Shown here: piece after piece, positions 44,553 through 56,218 of the stretch
Layout of the letters: each line of letters starts with the position of its first letter
Position numbering within the stretch: position 1 is the first letter of the stretch
Origin: Hydrangea macrophylla
Taxonomy: Eukaryota; Streptophyta; Magnoliopsida; Cornales; Hydrangeaceae
Direction of reading: 5' to 3'
Assembly (NCBI GenBank): GCA_033977485.1
Contig: CM066988.1
Span: forward strand, 140,499,359 to 140,563,358
DNA length: 64,000 nt
Position numbers and translations under genes: made by a program
The notes under the pieces: model-generated
Told to the model about the DNA's origin: nothing
Seen by the model: only the letters and a program-made list of their open reading frames with translations
Database searches by the model: none

Positions 44553-46678
44553 TGTCACGACCCATCCCACTACGCGTGGAAATAGGACACGTGGCACGCC
44601 ACCAAGGCTCATCCAAACATCATCTAATAATACGCAGCGGAAAGAACTTCTATAAAACAACCCTGGTAGTTTAAAACTTGGGAAACGTTCCCCTCTGTGT
44701 TTGTAAAATCTATTAAAATCAGAGTTATAAAAAGTTTTGGTCATTGAAAACACATTCAAAGAAAATAGTTTTGAAAACAGAGGTTCCGTCGACTGCACTA
44801 GGGTCCAGTCGACTGCTCCGTCGACTGTGTTAAGCAGAACCCAATATACATCATATAGCAAAGAGGTCCAGTCGACTGATCTGGGAATCCAGTCGACTGC
44901 TTTTCAATCAATGGAAGCAGTAGCTAAAATAAACAGTGTTCAGTCGACTGTACAAGGGGTCCAGTCGACTGCTTCTCTTATAATATACTATCAGTGACTC
45001 CATCCCACGAGATCCAGTCGACTGACCCCTGGGTCCAGTCGACTGCTCCCCTGCTGGGCAGCCGGTGCTGAAAATTTAACAACCCAAGCTACTCAATACC
45101 AACAACAATCCAACCACAACTGATTTCAACATGTTAAAACAAAACCACAGACGTTCAATTACAAGATTACAATACTGCGAAACTAATCTATGGTTCTATT
45201 ACAACATATTACCAAATCTTACACAAGTTTAGGATTTAAAACAAAACAATTACAAGTGTAATTCCCCCGGCGTTCCTCGGCCTCACTCCTCACGATTCTT
45301 CTTGTCTTTCTTCTTACCTGCAATGGAGTACATCTCCACTGCTCAGCTATATGCTGAGCGTACAATTCTAAATGTATGCTTATATGACAATTCATGGTTT
45401 AAGCATCTAAAACACATTGAAATAGTCTCTGGGGTGAGTGGTACGCATTCATCCGGTCGATGCCGTAGGAGGCCCACCTCTCCCACGCATCTCGTACACT
45501 GGTTGGGCCTTCCTCCATACCAGGTACCGTGTACTGGTTGGGCCCACCTCCAATCCAGACACAACCACAATTCCAATTCCAACAAGATCACAATCCTCAA
45601 GGTTCGAGGAGCTTACTCCGAATGAATTTGCACCAAACTCCCCTTTGACCCAAGTAGACACATAACGTGCTCACATAAACAGTTATACGTGCTTTTTATC
45701 ATAATTTCACGTGCATAATTAACGGGCCTAACTAATACATGAATTTCGCCCGGATCCAAGAATATCAAAAGTGATGTCCAAAACATGAAAATCCATATAT
45801 TTCATAGATCTAGAATTCATACCTCGTGCGAATCTCTTCAAACTTTGAAGGATCGTCTAGGGGGCTAAATAATCGTCGGATTTCGAATTTGGTACGATTC
45901 CTACAAGTTTTACCTGATTTTTCCCAAAAGTCCAAAATTAAGATTTTACAAAAACTTGGCCAAACACGGCCTAAGTGGTATCAAAACGTAGATCTTACCT
46001 CCACGAGTTCAAATCTGAAATCTGGAGAAAAACTGACGGACGAACGGTCGTCGTTTGTCGTCGCAAAGCCCGAGACAACAAAATCTCCCTTCTCTCTCCT
46101 CTCTCTAGATATTTAGGAGTTGTGGATGAGATTTGAAATCTCATCCTCATCTATATATAGAAAAACTCTTTGGGAATTATGTTTACCTCCCCACAAGTTT
46201 CTCAAACTTCTAATTAGCTCTCGAAACTTCGCACACGTTCATTTTATAACTTTACAAGTGAAAACTATAAATTTCAAAAGTTTTCGACTAGGTTTCGTTT
46301 GGGTCCAAAATAACGTCCGAAAACTATATTCTGTGGAAATCTCTACACAACCTACCTTTTCAATTAACGTGACACTCACGTTCTCACCACAGTTCTCAAA
46401 TCGATATATAAAAATATCAAAGATTACCACAATTTACCAATACAGGTAAAATTACTATTCACAAAATACCAGATGAAGTCATATAACATTTAAGTCATAT
46501 AAATGTCATTTAATCATGCCAATGCAACAGGCGTTACCAAGTCTTCGTGTCTCCACTAGACACCTCACCGTTGACTCACGTCAACTCAACTCAATCAAAT
46601 TATTAATAACATAAATAATTCCACAAATCTCAATTTATGCATGTTTTAAAACCATGAAATTCTGGAACGGGTGTGACA
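44553..46678 (-). mobile_element. Solo LTR B, 2126 bp, nested
   Basis: Plus-strand ends TGTCACGACCCATCCC and ACGGGTGTGACA. A perfect 5-bp duplication CTTTT is at 44548-44552 and 46679-46683. Reverse complement of the family of solo LTR A: its start and end match that element's end and start, with a TATA-like box near 46155 on the minus strand. No coding domains; the short open frames inside are not genes. Confidence 0.88.
44785..45045. repeat. Cluster of nine GTCGACTG motifs (CAGTCGACTG palindromes)
   Basis: Nine GTCGACTG in about 260 bp, seven inside the perfect palindrome CAGTCGACTG, often preceded by GGTC. The equivalent region of solo LTR A (40945-40980) has only two GGTCGAA motifs. Confidence 0.9.
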
Positions 46679-47761
46679 CTTTTTCTTCAATTTAGGTTAG
46701 AAGATTGCGAGAGATACGGAGAGTTGTGTGACGAAATTCGGCTAAAGCTTTCGACGTCAATTGCCGCGCCATTTGATCTTCAATTTCAATTCTGATGTCA
46801 TAATCGAGCTCCTGGAGGTGAGTCTAATGCGTAGATACCAATCTGGTGAAGTTCCGTAATAGTTTTTCTGCGACCCATTTTTCGGAGGGTTTTGTTTATA
46901 ATCTATAATTTTGGTATAGGAATTATACCCGGCAGTTATAAGAATAATAATATGGGAATTAGGAGCGATTTCTACTAGGTGAGTGATACTAATTGGGGAT
47001 TCAATGGGTTGATACCCTGTTTTGATTCATTTGTATGCTAAGCATGTCTAATTGTGTAATTTAGTTCGTTTAGTCAATGTTGGGCAAATTCATGGGATTA
47101 ATAAGCCCCAATTGTAGATTAGTAGCATGGTGTAATAAACTTATTTAGACATGTTAAGTTGTCTAATTGGGTCAATGGGGTACTTGTGCTGTTCATCATG
47201 TGTTGAATATCGAGCCGCCAAAGGCTATTGGCGTGGGTGCCTACCAGTTGCGTGGGAAATTCAGTGGTGGAATCAAGAACCGGGATTGAGGGTAATAGTA
47301 ATGTATTCCTGGTGACTATAGTTGAATATAATTTGATGGATTGTGACTTACTGTTAATCCATGTTTCCAATTATTATCATTCACAAGCATATAACTTACA
47401 TATTGTAGTGGTTATTGAATAACCATTGCAGGTGATCATGCCGGGATTCTGCTTTCTCTCCACTCATCAGAATCTGACGGGCGGGGGGAAAGAATGGGGT
47501 TTTGGAGTAGTTCTATGATATTTTCATGTTTAACGTTAAACTAGTAGAACTTGTTCTATGTTATATCAGTTCTTAATCCGGGCTTGAAAACATGTAATAA
47601 CTTTAACTAGATAACTCGTGGATGTATTATTTTGGTTAATCCATATTTATATATGTTGGTTGGGTTGGTTTTGTTCATAATTATGAGGTGTTGTGCGTGC
47701 GTTTGTTTGGGTTTAGTTTAATATTGGGTTGCTGCAGAATGTGCCCTGCTACCTCAATGCA

Positions 47762-47975
47762 GTTGATTGGGCACTATTCTAGTCGACCGGATTCATTTGC
47801 AAAATGGGACATTCTGTAATAGCATCGCTTAGTCGACCGAATAAATACCAGTCGACCGAACTTTGGCACTCGCAATCGACCGGACATGAGTCAGTTGATT
47901 GGATTGGGGTTTTTGAGACTTCTACTCTCTATAGTCCCCAATGCAGTCGTCTGGGTTCAGATAAGTCGACTGGAT
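47762..47975 (+). repeat. Cluster of about eight AGTCGACCGG-like motifs in solo LTR C
   Basis: Variants such as AGTCGACCGG, AGTCGACCGA, AATCGACCGG, AGTCGACTGG and CAGTTGATTGG within 215 bp. Confidence 0.8.
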
Positions 47976-48141
47976 TGCCCTGTTTCAAAATAAAATATTT
48001 TATAAGTATTTTAAATGGAAAAATTTTTATGACTCTATACTTTATGGTTATTAATGGACCTTAAGGAGTATTAGAAGTGCTTTGGTGACGTACCACGTGT
48101 CTTAGAGCCATATGGGTAGTTCCGGGGCGAGTGACAGCTAC

Positions 48142-48520
48142 ACAAAAGCTGGTGTTGCTTTTAATGCCATTTCTGAGGTTGCCCGGCTTGGGTTCAAAAT
48201 GATTATTGTCAAAGGCAACTCTTTGCTAGTCTACCCACCTCTTATTGATCAGAATGTTACCCCTGATTGGATTAGGGATTTGTGTATCGGCAAGTCCCTA
48301 TGTCTTTTGTTTGTTGGAGAATTGTTAAAATTTATGGATCCGCTAATTTTGTAGCACATAATATTGCCCAATGAACGATTAATTGTAATTTTTGTGACCA
48401 TGTCTCTGTCGATGCTATACAGCCTTATGTGTTTGAGGCTAGCCATGAGGGGTGTGTTGTGGCTTCCACTGTTTCTTTTGGTTCTTATGAATTTTCTTCA
48501 TGGTAAAAAAATAAAAATAA
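48142..48520 (+). pseudogene. LINE-derived RNase H-like tail
   Basis: Reads NAISEVARLGFKMIIVKGNS, then after a frame change GSANFVAHNIAQ, a stop, and CNFCDHVSVDA. This is the C-terminal RNase H-like (RVT_3) pattern found in plant LINEs and related fragments. An A-rich tail (GGTAAAAAAATAAAAATAAA) at about 48502-48522 marks the 3' end. 5' truncated at the LTR insertion. Confidence 0.65.
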
Positions 48521-48524
48521 AAAT

Positions 48525-48700
48525 GTAAATGCTTCCCAAATTTGTATTTTATAAGTGTTTCTCAAATGATGTGACAGTGTAGCTAGGTCTAATACAATGG
48601 GATCAGTTGAATTTTAATTGGAAGTTATTTATCCAGCTCTACAGTCACATCATTTGGGAAACATTTTTAGGATAGAAATTTGGGAATTATAGCATTACTA
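48525..48700. mobile_element. Mutator-like MITE (GAGTAATGCT type), diverged
   Basis: Ends GTAAATGCTTCCCAAATTTG and AAATTTGGGAATTATAGCATTAC. Inner arms share AAATGATGTGAC / GTCACATCATTT. Sits at the LINE A-tail. Confidence 0.65.
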
Positions 48701-48707
48701 AAAAAAA

Positions 48708-48886
48708 AATGCTGTAACAAATTATTTTTTTCAAAAAGTATTTTTGAACACATGTGGTAGTTAGTGGAATCCCCTCTTCAATAATAGTGGAATCACTTCA
48801 ACATTAACCAATCAAAATTAACTGAACCCATTATCACATGTTGGGAAGTACATTTGGAATTTTTTTTGGAAAGCATAGCATTACTC
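48708..48886. mobile_element. Mutator-like MITE (GAGTAATGCT type), second adjacent copy
   Basis: Right end GGAAAGCATAGCATTACTC. Interior CACTTCAACATTAACCAATC resembles the copy at 24227. Left end is decayed. Confidence 0.5.
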
Positions 48887-48925
48887 CAAATAAAAAAAAA
48901 ATGATGAATGTAGGTATTGCAGAAA

Positions 48926-49292
48926 GAATAATGCTACACACACTCTGGAAAGCATATCAAAGAGTAATATTTGAGGCACTAACAACTTCCACTAACACTT
49001 ACTAACACACTCTATCTCTCTCCTAGTGGCACTGTGGGGTCCACTGCGGACCCCACAGTGCCACTAGGAGAGAGATAGAGTGTGTTAGTAAGTGTTAGTG
49101 GAAGTTGTTAGTGCCCCTAGCAAGACCCGCATATCAAAATACACAACTTTGCTTTAAAAAGTTGGATCTTGTACTAAAAACCTGTACACACAAAACACTC
49201 ACTTTTATGTGTGCAAATTTTTCAGCACAAGATCCAACTTTTTAAAGTAAGGTTGTATATTTTGACATGCTTTAATGTGTGTTATATTATTG
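48926..49292. mobile_element. MITE hosting a nested hairpin MITE
   Basis: Outer inverted arms: ATAATGCTACACACAC...GCATATCAAAATACACAAC, TTTAAAAAGTTGGATCTTG and, inverted, CAAGATCCAACTTTTTAAAG...GACATGC...TGTGTTATATTAT. The left arm is split by the insertion at 48962. No outer duplication found. Confidence 0.7.
48962..49128. mobile_element. Hairpin MITE, 167 bp, Mutator-like (copy 2)
   Basis: Same family as 7870: GAGTAATATTTGAGGCAC to GTGCCCCTAGCAAGACCC, nearly complete palindrome, perfect 10-bp duplication GCATATCAAA (48952-48961 and 49129-49138). Confidence 0.92.
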
Positions 49293-50945
49293 CTGCTCCC
49301 AAACATCTGGCAAGCCAATGTGCTCGGTTTCTGGTAAAGCCCATGTCATCCAATACCGTGTAGGGCCATATTGCCACGTAGGAAATGAAGTCACGACAAA
49401 TTGACAGCCGGCAAAGCCAGCTGGGTGGCCTAGTCTACAACATGGATATCACAAGCACTTCCTCCATGTCTCTGTCATTTTCTGGGCCCAAGTGAGTAAA
49501 TGGGCTGTTTTCGTGAGTCGTGACTTCTGTGTTGGTTAGCCTCCGAAATTTTAAACTCACAACGCCCACGTGTCAGTTCCTTTTCTTCACTTATTAGTAA
49601 TTCAGATGGTCTCGATCATTTTTATTTCAACAATGATATTATGAGCAATTTTTCATGTGAGAAAATATTCTATAATTATTGGTTAATGAATAATTAATTA
49701 TTTAATAATATTTTTACTTATTATCTTAAGATAATATTTTTATTTAACGATTAAAAACTATTTTCTCAAATTAGAAGCTGCTTATTATATTATTACCTTT
49801 TTTTATTTTTCAAGTGAAAAACGTTATTGTTCCAATATGTTTCATATGGAAAACATGTGAAATCAGAAAGCGAGTTTATAGATCATTTGATGTTGAGTTA
49901 GATTTTATGTCTATTTATTACATAGATTGAGTGTTCAACTCTCATTTTCTTTCTTTTTTAATAAAATAATAAAATAAAAGAAGAACATGTGAAACAATCA
50001 TAACAATGAATGTCATAGAATAGAGATAAAACGTAAGTACTCCAAACTTTAAATCTATTTGACTGAGTAGCATGTAGCAGGTGCCACAGACCTGGTTAAT
50101 TCAATGTTCTTTTCACAAGTTTAACAAAACAACAATATCATAATAAGCTTTAAAAGCAACAAAAAAACTAGGCTACTTATTTGGACTTATGAGTCATCCC
50201 CTCGTCTACCATTGGTTAAAATTTGCCCAAGTTTTAGGTTCTGGTTTTGGGCGCGTGAGAAGTACCATTTCAATTTATCTGAGTATCGGTAAAACAAAAT
50301 AGAATGTAGGGATGTAAGAATTTCGAAATAACCGAACCGATTGACCCAAAATTATCGGTTTAATCCGTTTTGGACGATTGAATAAATTAAACGGTCGGCT
50401 TCTGTTTGTAATGTTTGAAATATTTGGTGGTCGGTTCGACAGCAATTTAGTTACAAATATGGCTGAAACCGACCGAACTAAACACAATATTAGAATGTGT
50501 AGTAAATATGTGAGAACTGGAACATACTGAGAAAAGATAAAAGAAAAGGTCAAAAGGTGATTGATGGAAAAAGTGAAGAAGAGGAAGAGACAAGAATACA
50601 CGGTTTTGTTGTTTACTTTTATTTTGTTTACATAATTTTTGTTCATTATTGTTTACTCAAATCCTTATTAAGTGACATGAGTCTTATTTTGTTTTTATAG
50701 AAATGGAGAGAAAAGGTTATCCAATTTATTTTCACCATTATCCATATTTACTTTAAAACCAATAAAAAAATTTCTCAAAAAAATTAACAGAAATTTGGTA
50801 TTAAATACCAAATTAGGAGAAATATTTGGTTATAAAACACAAGAAAAAAATATTTGGGGACAAGGATATATTTGGTGAAAGTTGTTGGGGATAAACTCAA
50901 CTACTTCTAGTTTAGACCAATATACCCCTTTGATTCATTTTCAGT

Positions 50946-50946
<1 letters not shown>
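49293..50946. other. Intergenic
   Basis: No gene is seen. 50308-50500 has TAGGGATGTAAGAATTTCG and several CCGAACCGA/TCGGTTCG motifs like hAT subterminal sequence, but no right tip was found. Confidence 0.55.
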
Positions 50947-50988
<42 letters not shown>

Positions 50989-52150
50989 GATCGCAGCTCC
51001 GGCGACCTTCATCGCACCTCCGGTCACTTTCATGGCGCCTCCATCCAGCACTATCGCAGCTCCGACCACTATTCTTTTTGCAAACTACACCATCTCTGGT
51101 TTGGATCTACCACCACTATGACCTCCTCTGTCTCTCTCATTTTGGTCGAACTTCACCACCACAATCACAAACCAGATAGCGGTCGCACAACCAGATCTGG
51201 TGAGTATTTGTCTCCTCCAAGCACTAGCAAATCTACATCCACAACGAACACCACAAGCAGATGGACGACCACAAGCTAATGCCACAAGCATTTTCACGGG
51301 TAGATCCGGCCACCAGCGTACCAATCCACCACAGACCTGTCATAGATTCTTCGCTGGGATGATGTAGAGTGTGGTGGTTTTTTTTTTTTTTTTAACACAT
51401 TTTTTTGAGAAATTTATCAAAAAAAAAAAAGTCAGTGAAGTTATTGAACATTTTCCGGATTTTGATATTAACTATCATACTTTGATAGATCTTGTTGAGT
51501 AGGTTGTAAGAATATAAATTTTATGCAAAAAAAACTTGCAGATCAATATGAATGCTCAAATTTGTAAAACTTTTTGGAATGTTTGTTAGAACACTCTTTT
51601 TTTTTTGTAAAATTTCACAACATTTTTTTTATTTTGAAAATTTCACAAATTTTTTGTGTTGGTATGAGAAATTAAATTTCAAAAACTTATTTTGTGATCA
51701 TTTCATGTTAATGTGTGGTTTGGTTGGGTAGAGATCGATCTGGTGACGTCGTAGTGGTGGTCGGTAGAGGTATGATGTGGCAGTGGTGGTTTCGTGAAAT
51801 TTCACGAACTCTGTGAAATTTCACAACTTTTTGTTGATAAATTTCACAACTTTTTTTAAAAATTTCACAACTTTTTTCGGTGATATGATCAATTATCTTC
51901 TAGAAGCTTGTTTTATGATTATTTTTATGTTGCTGTGGTGGTTTGGTTGTGAAGAGATGAGAGAGGTCTGGTATAGCCTTGGTGGTGAACGGCAAAGGTC
52001 CGGTGCATGTGGTAGTGGTGGTGGTGGTGGTCGCTGGGGGTTTGGTGTGGTGAGGGTGGTGCTCGCCGGAGATCAGACAAGCTCAAGCGAGGTCGCCGGA
52101 GCTCAGGCGATGTCATGGTAATGGTCGCCGGAGCTCAGGCGAGGTCGCCG
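50947..52150. other. Low-complexity region with (GA)n, AAATTTCACAA and CGCCGGAG repeats
   Basis: (GA)20 at about 50947-50986. AAATTTCACAAC recurs at 51607-51870. GGTCGCCGGAGCTCAGGCGA is repeated at 52090-52155. Open frames are short and compositionally biased; no protein family recognised. Confidence 0.55.
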
Positions 52151-52857
52151 GAGGTACAAAAACTTTAAAACTGTTTGTGTTGAGCAATGTTAGGGGTAGT
52201 TTTGTCAAAAGAGCAAAGAATGGACCTAATTCTAAAAACTTTTCCTACTTATACTTAAACCACTATATTTTCTGTAATTTAGATTTATCACTAATTGCCC
52301 CAAAAATTAATACAAGAGTACTAAAATATCAAATTACTATACCGATTTGAATTTCGAATTACAAAAGAAAGAAAAAACTGAATATAACTTCCCAAATCCA
52401 CCGTCTCTCTCTATCCCACCAAATGTTTGCCCACCGTCATATGATCTTCTTCCCATACTACTATCAAAAAATTCCCTGCAACATAATGTGCAAAATAATG
52501 CAACAATATGGTGTTAGTGTTCCCCTCTCTGTCTAAACTCTATTGTCAAAATTTGATGGTTTCAACACTGAGGTACTGATTATTTTCTCACTTACTTTCG
52601 TCATGATCAATCTTGATAACCCTCAATTGTTATGAGAATGCTGTTTGATGGTGTTATATATAACGTGGATTGTCTGAAAAACAATGAAGTAATGAAATGC
52701 ATTTAGCATTAAAAATATACACTGTACCATAATTGTGTGTGTATTTCTGTATTTTGCTATTGTCTATTATTGATGAACCAAGTTTTTAACTGCCTGTTTG
52801 GGAGTGTTTTAAAAAGGATCAAGTTTAGTTTAGCCCCAATCTCATATTTAATTACGT
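52151..52857. other. Intergenic
   Basis: No gene is seen. Confidence 0.6.
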
Positions 52858-53098
52858 TTTTTTTTTTTTTTTTATACTTACCTAGATTCGGATTGGATAC
52901 ACGCACATCCCCCACATACACACGCACAGCCCAGCCCTAACTAAAACCCAAAGCCCAACACTGGCTCACAGTAAAGCCAATAAGGGTCACTCATTCCGAC
53001 TGAAAAATAACTGAAGGGTAAGTAACTAGAATCCCCTAGGAGGATTCAAACCCTCTCCCTCTCTACAGGGAAGAGAGAGGCTATGCCAAGTAAAAATT
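52858..53098 (-). mobile_element. tRNA-derived SINE (same family as 61874)
   Basis: Minus strand: B box GGTTTGAATCC (53052-53042), a weak A box TTGGCATAGCC near 53089-53079, shared body (GGCTTTACTGTG, GTGTATCCAATCCGAATCTA, GGTAAGTAT) and an A tail (T-run 52858-52874). Confidence 0.75.
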
Positions 53099-53680
53099 GT
53101 TTTGCAAAACAATCACATTTTTCAAGTATTATTAAATTAGGCACACTTTCATATGTAACCAATTACACAAATAAGAAACTTTTTAGACCCGATTCATTAT
53201 GAAAATTAGAAAATTGGTATGCATGTTACCCAAATAGTCTCTAATGTAAATGGCATGAGTAATTCTTACTTTATGTGTATTTTTTTTTTTTTGCGTAATT
53301 TAAAAAAATTTTGAACAATAATTTAATTCGTAATTGTAACTTTGTGGTTTTGTGAATTGTAAAGAATATTCCCAACAAAACAACGGCACACGCAATGCCG
53401 CTAGCACTGAGAAAAGATCAAAGAAAAGATAAAAAGGTGATGATGCATGGAAAAAGTGAAGAACAGGAAGGGACAAGAAATCACGGTTTTCTTGTTTACT
53501 TTTATTTTGTTCACTCAATTTTAATTTATTATTGTTTACTTATTGGGTGACTTAACTTAAACTTTATTTTATATCTATTTTGTTATTCTATTATCAATAT
53601 AATTACTAAAATGAAAGACATTTCATCTAATAAAAACCTGAATAAGTATGAGTAACTAAAATTAAATAAGTAAAAATACT
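53099..53680. other. Intergenic
   Basis: No gene is seen. GAGAAAAGATCAAAGAAAAG...GTGAAGAACAGGAAGGGACA at 53408-53475 resembles 50528-50592, a diverged direct repeat. Confidence 0.6.
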
Positions 53681-53689
53681 ATCTTTTAT

Positions 53690-53862
53690 GGGTAATGCTA
53701 TGTATACATAAAATGTGCACATAAAGTGTGCACATAAAGATCTGAGCCATTCATTTTGGTGGAGTCCATCCCTACACACATAAGACCTACCAAAATAAAT
53801 GGCCTAAATCTTTATGTGCACACTTTATGTGCATATTTTATGTGCACGAATTATTACTCTTC
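53690..53862. mobile_element. Mutator-like MITE, 173 bp (GTAATGCTATG type)
   Basis: GGGTAATGCTATGTATAC to GAATTATTACTCTTC; long inverted arms with ATAAAGTGTGCACATAAAGAT. Perfect 9-bp duplication ATCTTTTAT (53681-53689 and 53863-53871). Confidence 0.85.
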
Positions 53863-53871
53863 ATCTTTTAT

Positions 53872-54345
53872 TCCGTGTTTTTTTTTGGAACCCTGAAATT
53901 AGTGGGTCCCAATTACACGGAACAAAGAACCGGAATCATATGATCAGTGGGCCCCTCCACTAAATTTTTACCACAATTCTAACCATCATCCATCTATATG
54001 TGTATTCATGTATACACACGCTTAATTGTGGACCTATTTCTCGTTGTGGTATTGGTTGTATATCAATGCACTCACCTGTAACTTTTAAGTGCATGCCATC
54101 TCCCTCTTTAGACAGTACTTCACCAAAACAAAGAAGTGGAAGGCTTGAATAATGTCATCAGGGTGTCACTTGGCAGACGTGGTTGACAGGTGTGGGTTCA
54201 TCATGAGTAATACACATGTTATTTTCCATAATTTTCTGGTCTATTCATATTGTGCCGGCTTCTGAAGACTCAAAAACATTGTGCCGGCTTTTGAACTTTG
54301 TTATTTCGAGAGTCAACTTTACATTTATGGAAAATACACTTTCTT
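53872..54345. other. Intergenic
   Basis: No gene is seen. Confidence 0.6.
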
Positions 54346-54713
54346 TGAGTAGATAATGGTTGACAACTCACACAGTTTGACCGTCACATGTCACTAATAA
54401 TTCCACGTGTATCAACATGATTCGCACTAATTTTGGGCTCTATTTATAACCGCTAGCCTACTATAGATCAGTCCAAGGCATGTCAACCTCACCCCAGAGG
54501 AGCCCATTCTGAAGCCTACACAGAGTAACCCACTCTGAAGCCCACTCGGAGTAACCCACTCTAAAGTCACCTCAGATAGCCCACTCCGAAGAATCCACTC
54601 TGAAGCCACCTTAGAGGAGCCACCTTAGAGGAGCCCACTTTGAAGCCTCATCTCGGAGCCCAGTCCGAAACTCACTCCAAAACACTTCAGAGCCCACTCC
54701 AAGACAAAGGAAT
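54346..54713 (+). repeat. Left direct repeat (truncated 5' LTR?)
   Basis: Shares GTTTGACC, ATAATTCCACGTGTATCAAC, CAGATCAGTCCAAGGCATGT-like text and the AGCCCACTCTGAAGCC minisatellite with 56219-56605; similarity stops after CAAGACAAAGGAA. Confidence 0.75.
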
Positions 54714-54814
54714 CAGTTTAAAAAAAAAAAACAAGAAACATCCTCTTTCTCTCTCTCCTCTCAAACTTTTCACTCTCTCGGATCAATTAAAAAAATAAAT
54801 TAATAATCTACTGG

Positions 54815-55195
54815 CAGCACATTTCATCTGTTGAATCTCCACTCTTTCTCGGAATCCTCTCAAACTCCTCATCTCTCTGATCAGTAAAAAAAAAACATTC
54901 TGCCAGCGTTGACTGCGACACATTTCATCCGTTGAATCCCCGTCCACGAATTGTGGCACGTTTCATCCACTGAATCTTCATTAGCGGACCGCAGCATATT
55001 TTAACCGCTGAATCTCCATCTGCGGATGGCAACACAGTTGCGAACCGCGACATATTTTACCCACCGGACCGCGGCATATTTCATCTGCTGAATCTCTATT
55101 CGCGTATCCGCGACACGTTTCACTCACTAAATCTCCATTTGAGAAATTGCGGCACATTTCACTCGTTGAATATCCATCCACGAACATGAGACAAT
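54815..55195 (+). repeat. Minisatellite GCGACACATTTCATCCGTTG type
   Basis: About eight units of 40-60 bp pairing a CACATTTCATCCG part with TTGAATCTCCAT and short C/G-rich spacers. Confidence 0.75.
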
Positions 55196-55639
55196 CTCAA
55201 GAGCTTTAACTCTGCACCCACGAGATCTTTCACAATGCGAACTCACGAGATCTTTTCGCTTCCAGTTCTTTCCTACCCTTAACTCCTTCTCTGGGCCCTA
55301 CACCCAAACACCAAAAAAAAAAAAAAAAGAAGCTCATTCAGCCCAAACCACCCCCCACCCCTATTAGAGAAAGGAGTACAAGTACTGCTAAAATTACCAC
55401 CAGCCGATTCACCTCAAGATATGGATATAGAACAATAGAGATAAAGAAAAAGATTCATTATAGGCAGATTCACCTCAAGATATGGATATAATTGCCACAA
55501 CTCAGCCTTACTAGCCATCTCATTTTATTACCAGAGTTACTTACCCAAAAGGGAATTTTATACTATCCGCATACAGTTGAACTAGTGCAATACTGCAGTG
55601 CATTACAAGCATCACTCGCTCCCAAGCTATACCCAAGCC

Positions 55640-55900
55640 GCCAGTTTTATTTCTTTCCGAGGGGGAGAAGGAAAACGTTGTACCAGTTCTTATCACCTTT
55701 TTTAAGATGGGGGGAAGGAAAACGCTACACCATTCCATTTCCTTTCTGAGGAGTATGAAATCTCTCTACTTAAGTTACCATTTTTTTATCTCTCTTTACG
55801 ATAGGAGAAGAAAATGCTCCACTAAAACTTCTTTCCAAGAGGGGAGAAGAAAATGCTCCACCGAAACTACTAACTTTTATTCTTTCTAAGGGGGGAGAAG
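55640..55900 (+). repeat. Purine-rich repeats GAGGGGAGAAGGAAAACGCT type
   Basis: About five degenerate units each starting with a GGGGGAGAAG-like block followed by AAAATGCTCCAC or AAAACGCTACAC. They resemble repeated polypurine tracts. Confidence 0.65.
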
Positions 55901-56218
55901 GAGTCACTTTTGCCTCACTTTTGCACCAAAGTGGTTCGGAAAGGTTGAAGAGGTGGATATAAGACTTCTCAAAGCTTCCCCTTGTTTTATAGCAAATCTC
56001 CAAAGAAGAAGTAAAACAATATCTAGCAATTTGGTTAATCAACCAGATTCGCAATCCGGTCAATCAACCAGATTCGCCATGATTCCCGCTAAGAAACCAT
56101 TATTGCAAAAGATGTCCATCAATCACCAGGAAGGTCATTCAGAAAGATATGGAAATATCATATTACTATGCCCGCATCCTATCTGTTTCACACCTAGAAA
56201 TACAGACATGGGGGCTAA

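Larger units (their letters stand above)
44006..48136 (+). mobile_element. Solo LTR C, about 2.0 kb, interrupted by solo LTR B
   Basis: Left end TATGACACTCGCTCC (TG changed to TA), right end CCGGGGCGAGTGACA. A perfect 5-bp duplication GCTAC is at 44001-44005 and 48137-48141. The insertion at 44553-46678 splits it into 547 bp and 1.46 kb. A cluster of TCGACCGG-like motifs is at 47762-47975. No coding domains. The left boundary is supported by the duplication. Confidence 0.8.

Noticed and set aside
50882..51324. Possible small gene after the (GA)n tract
   Set aside because: The frames are translations of (GA)n and Ala/Pro-biased sequence; no homologous pattern recognised.
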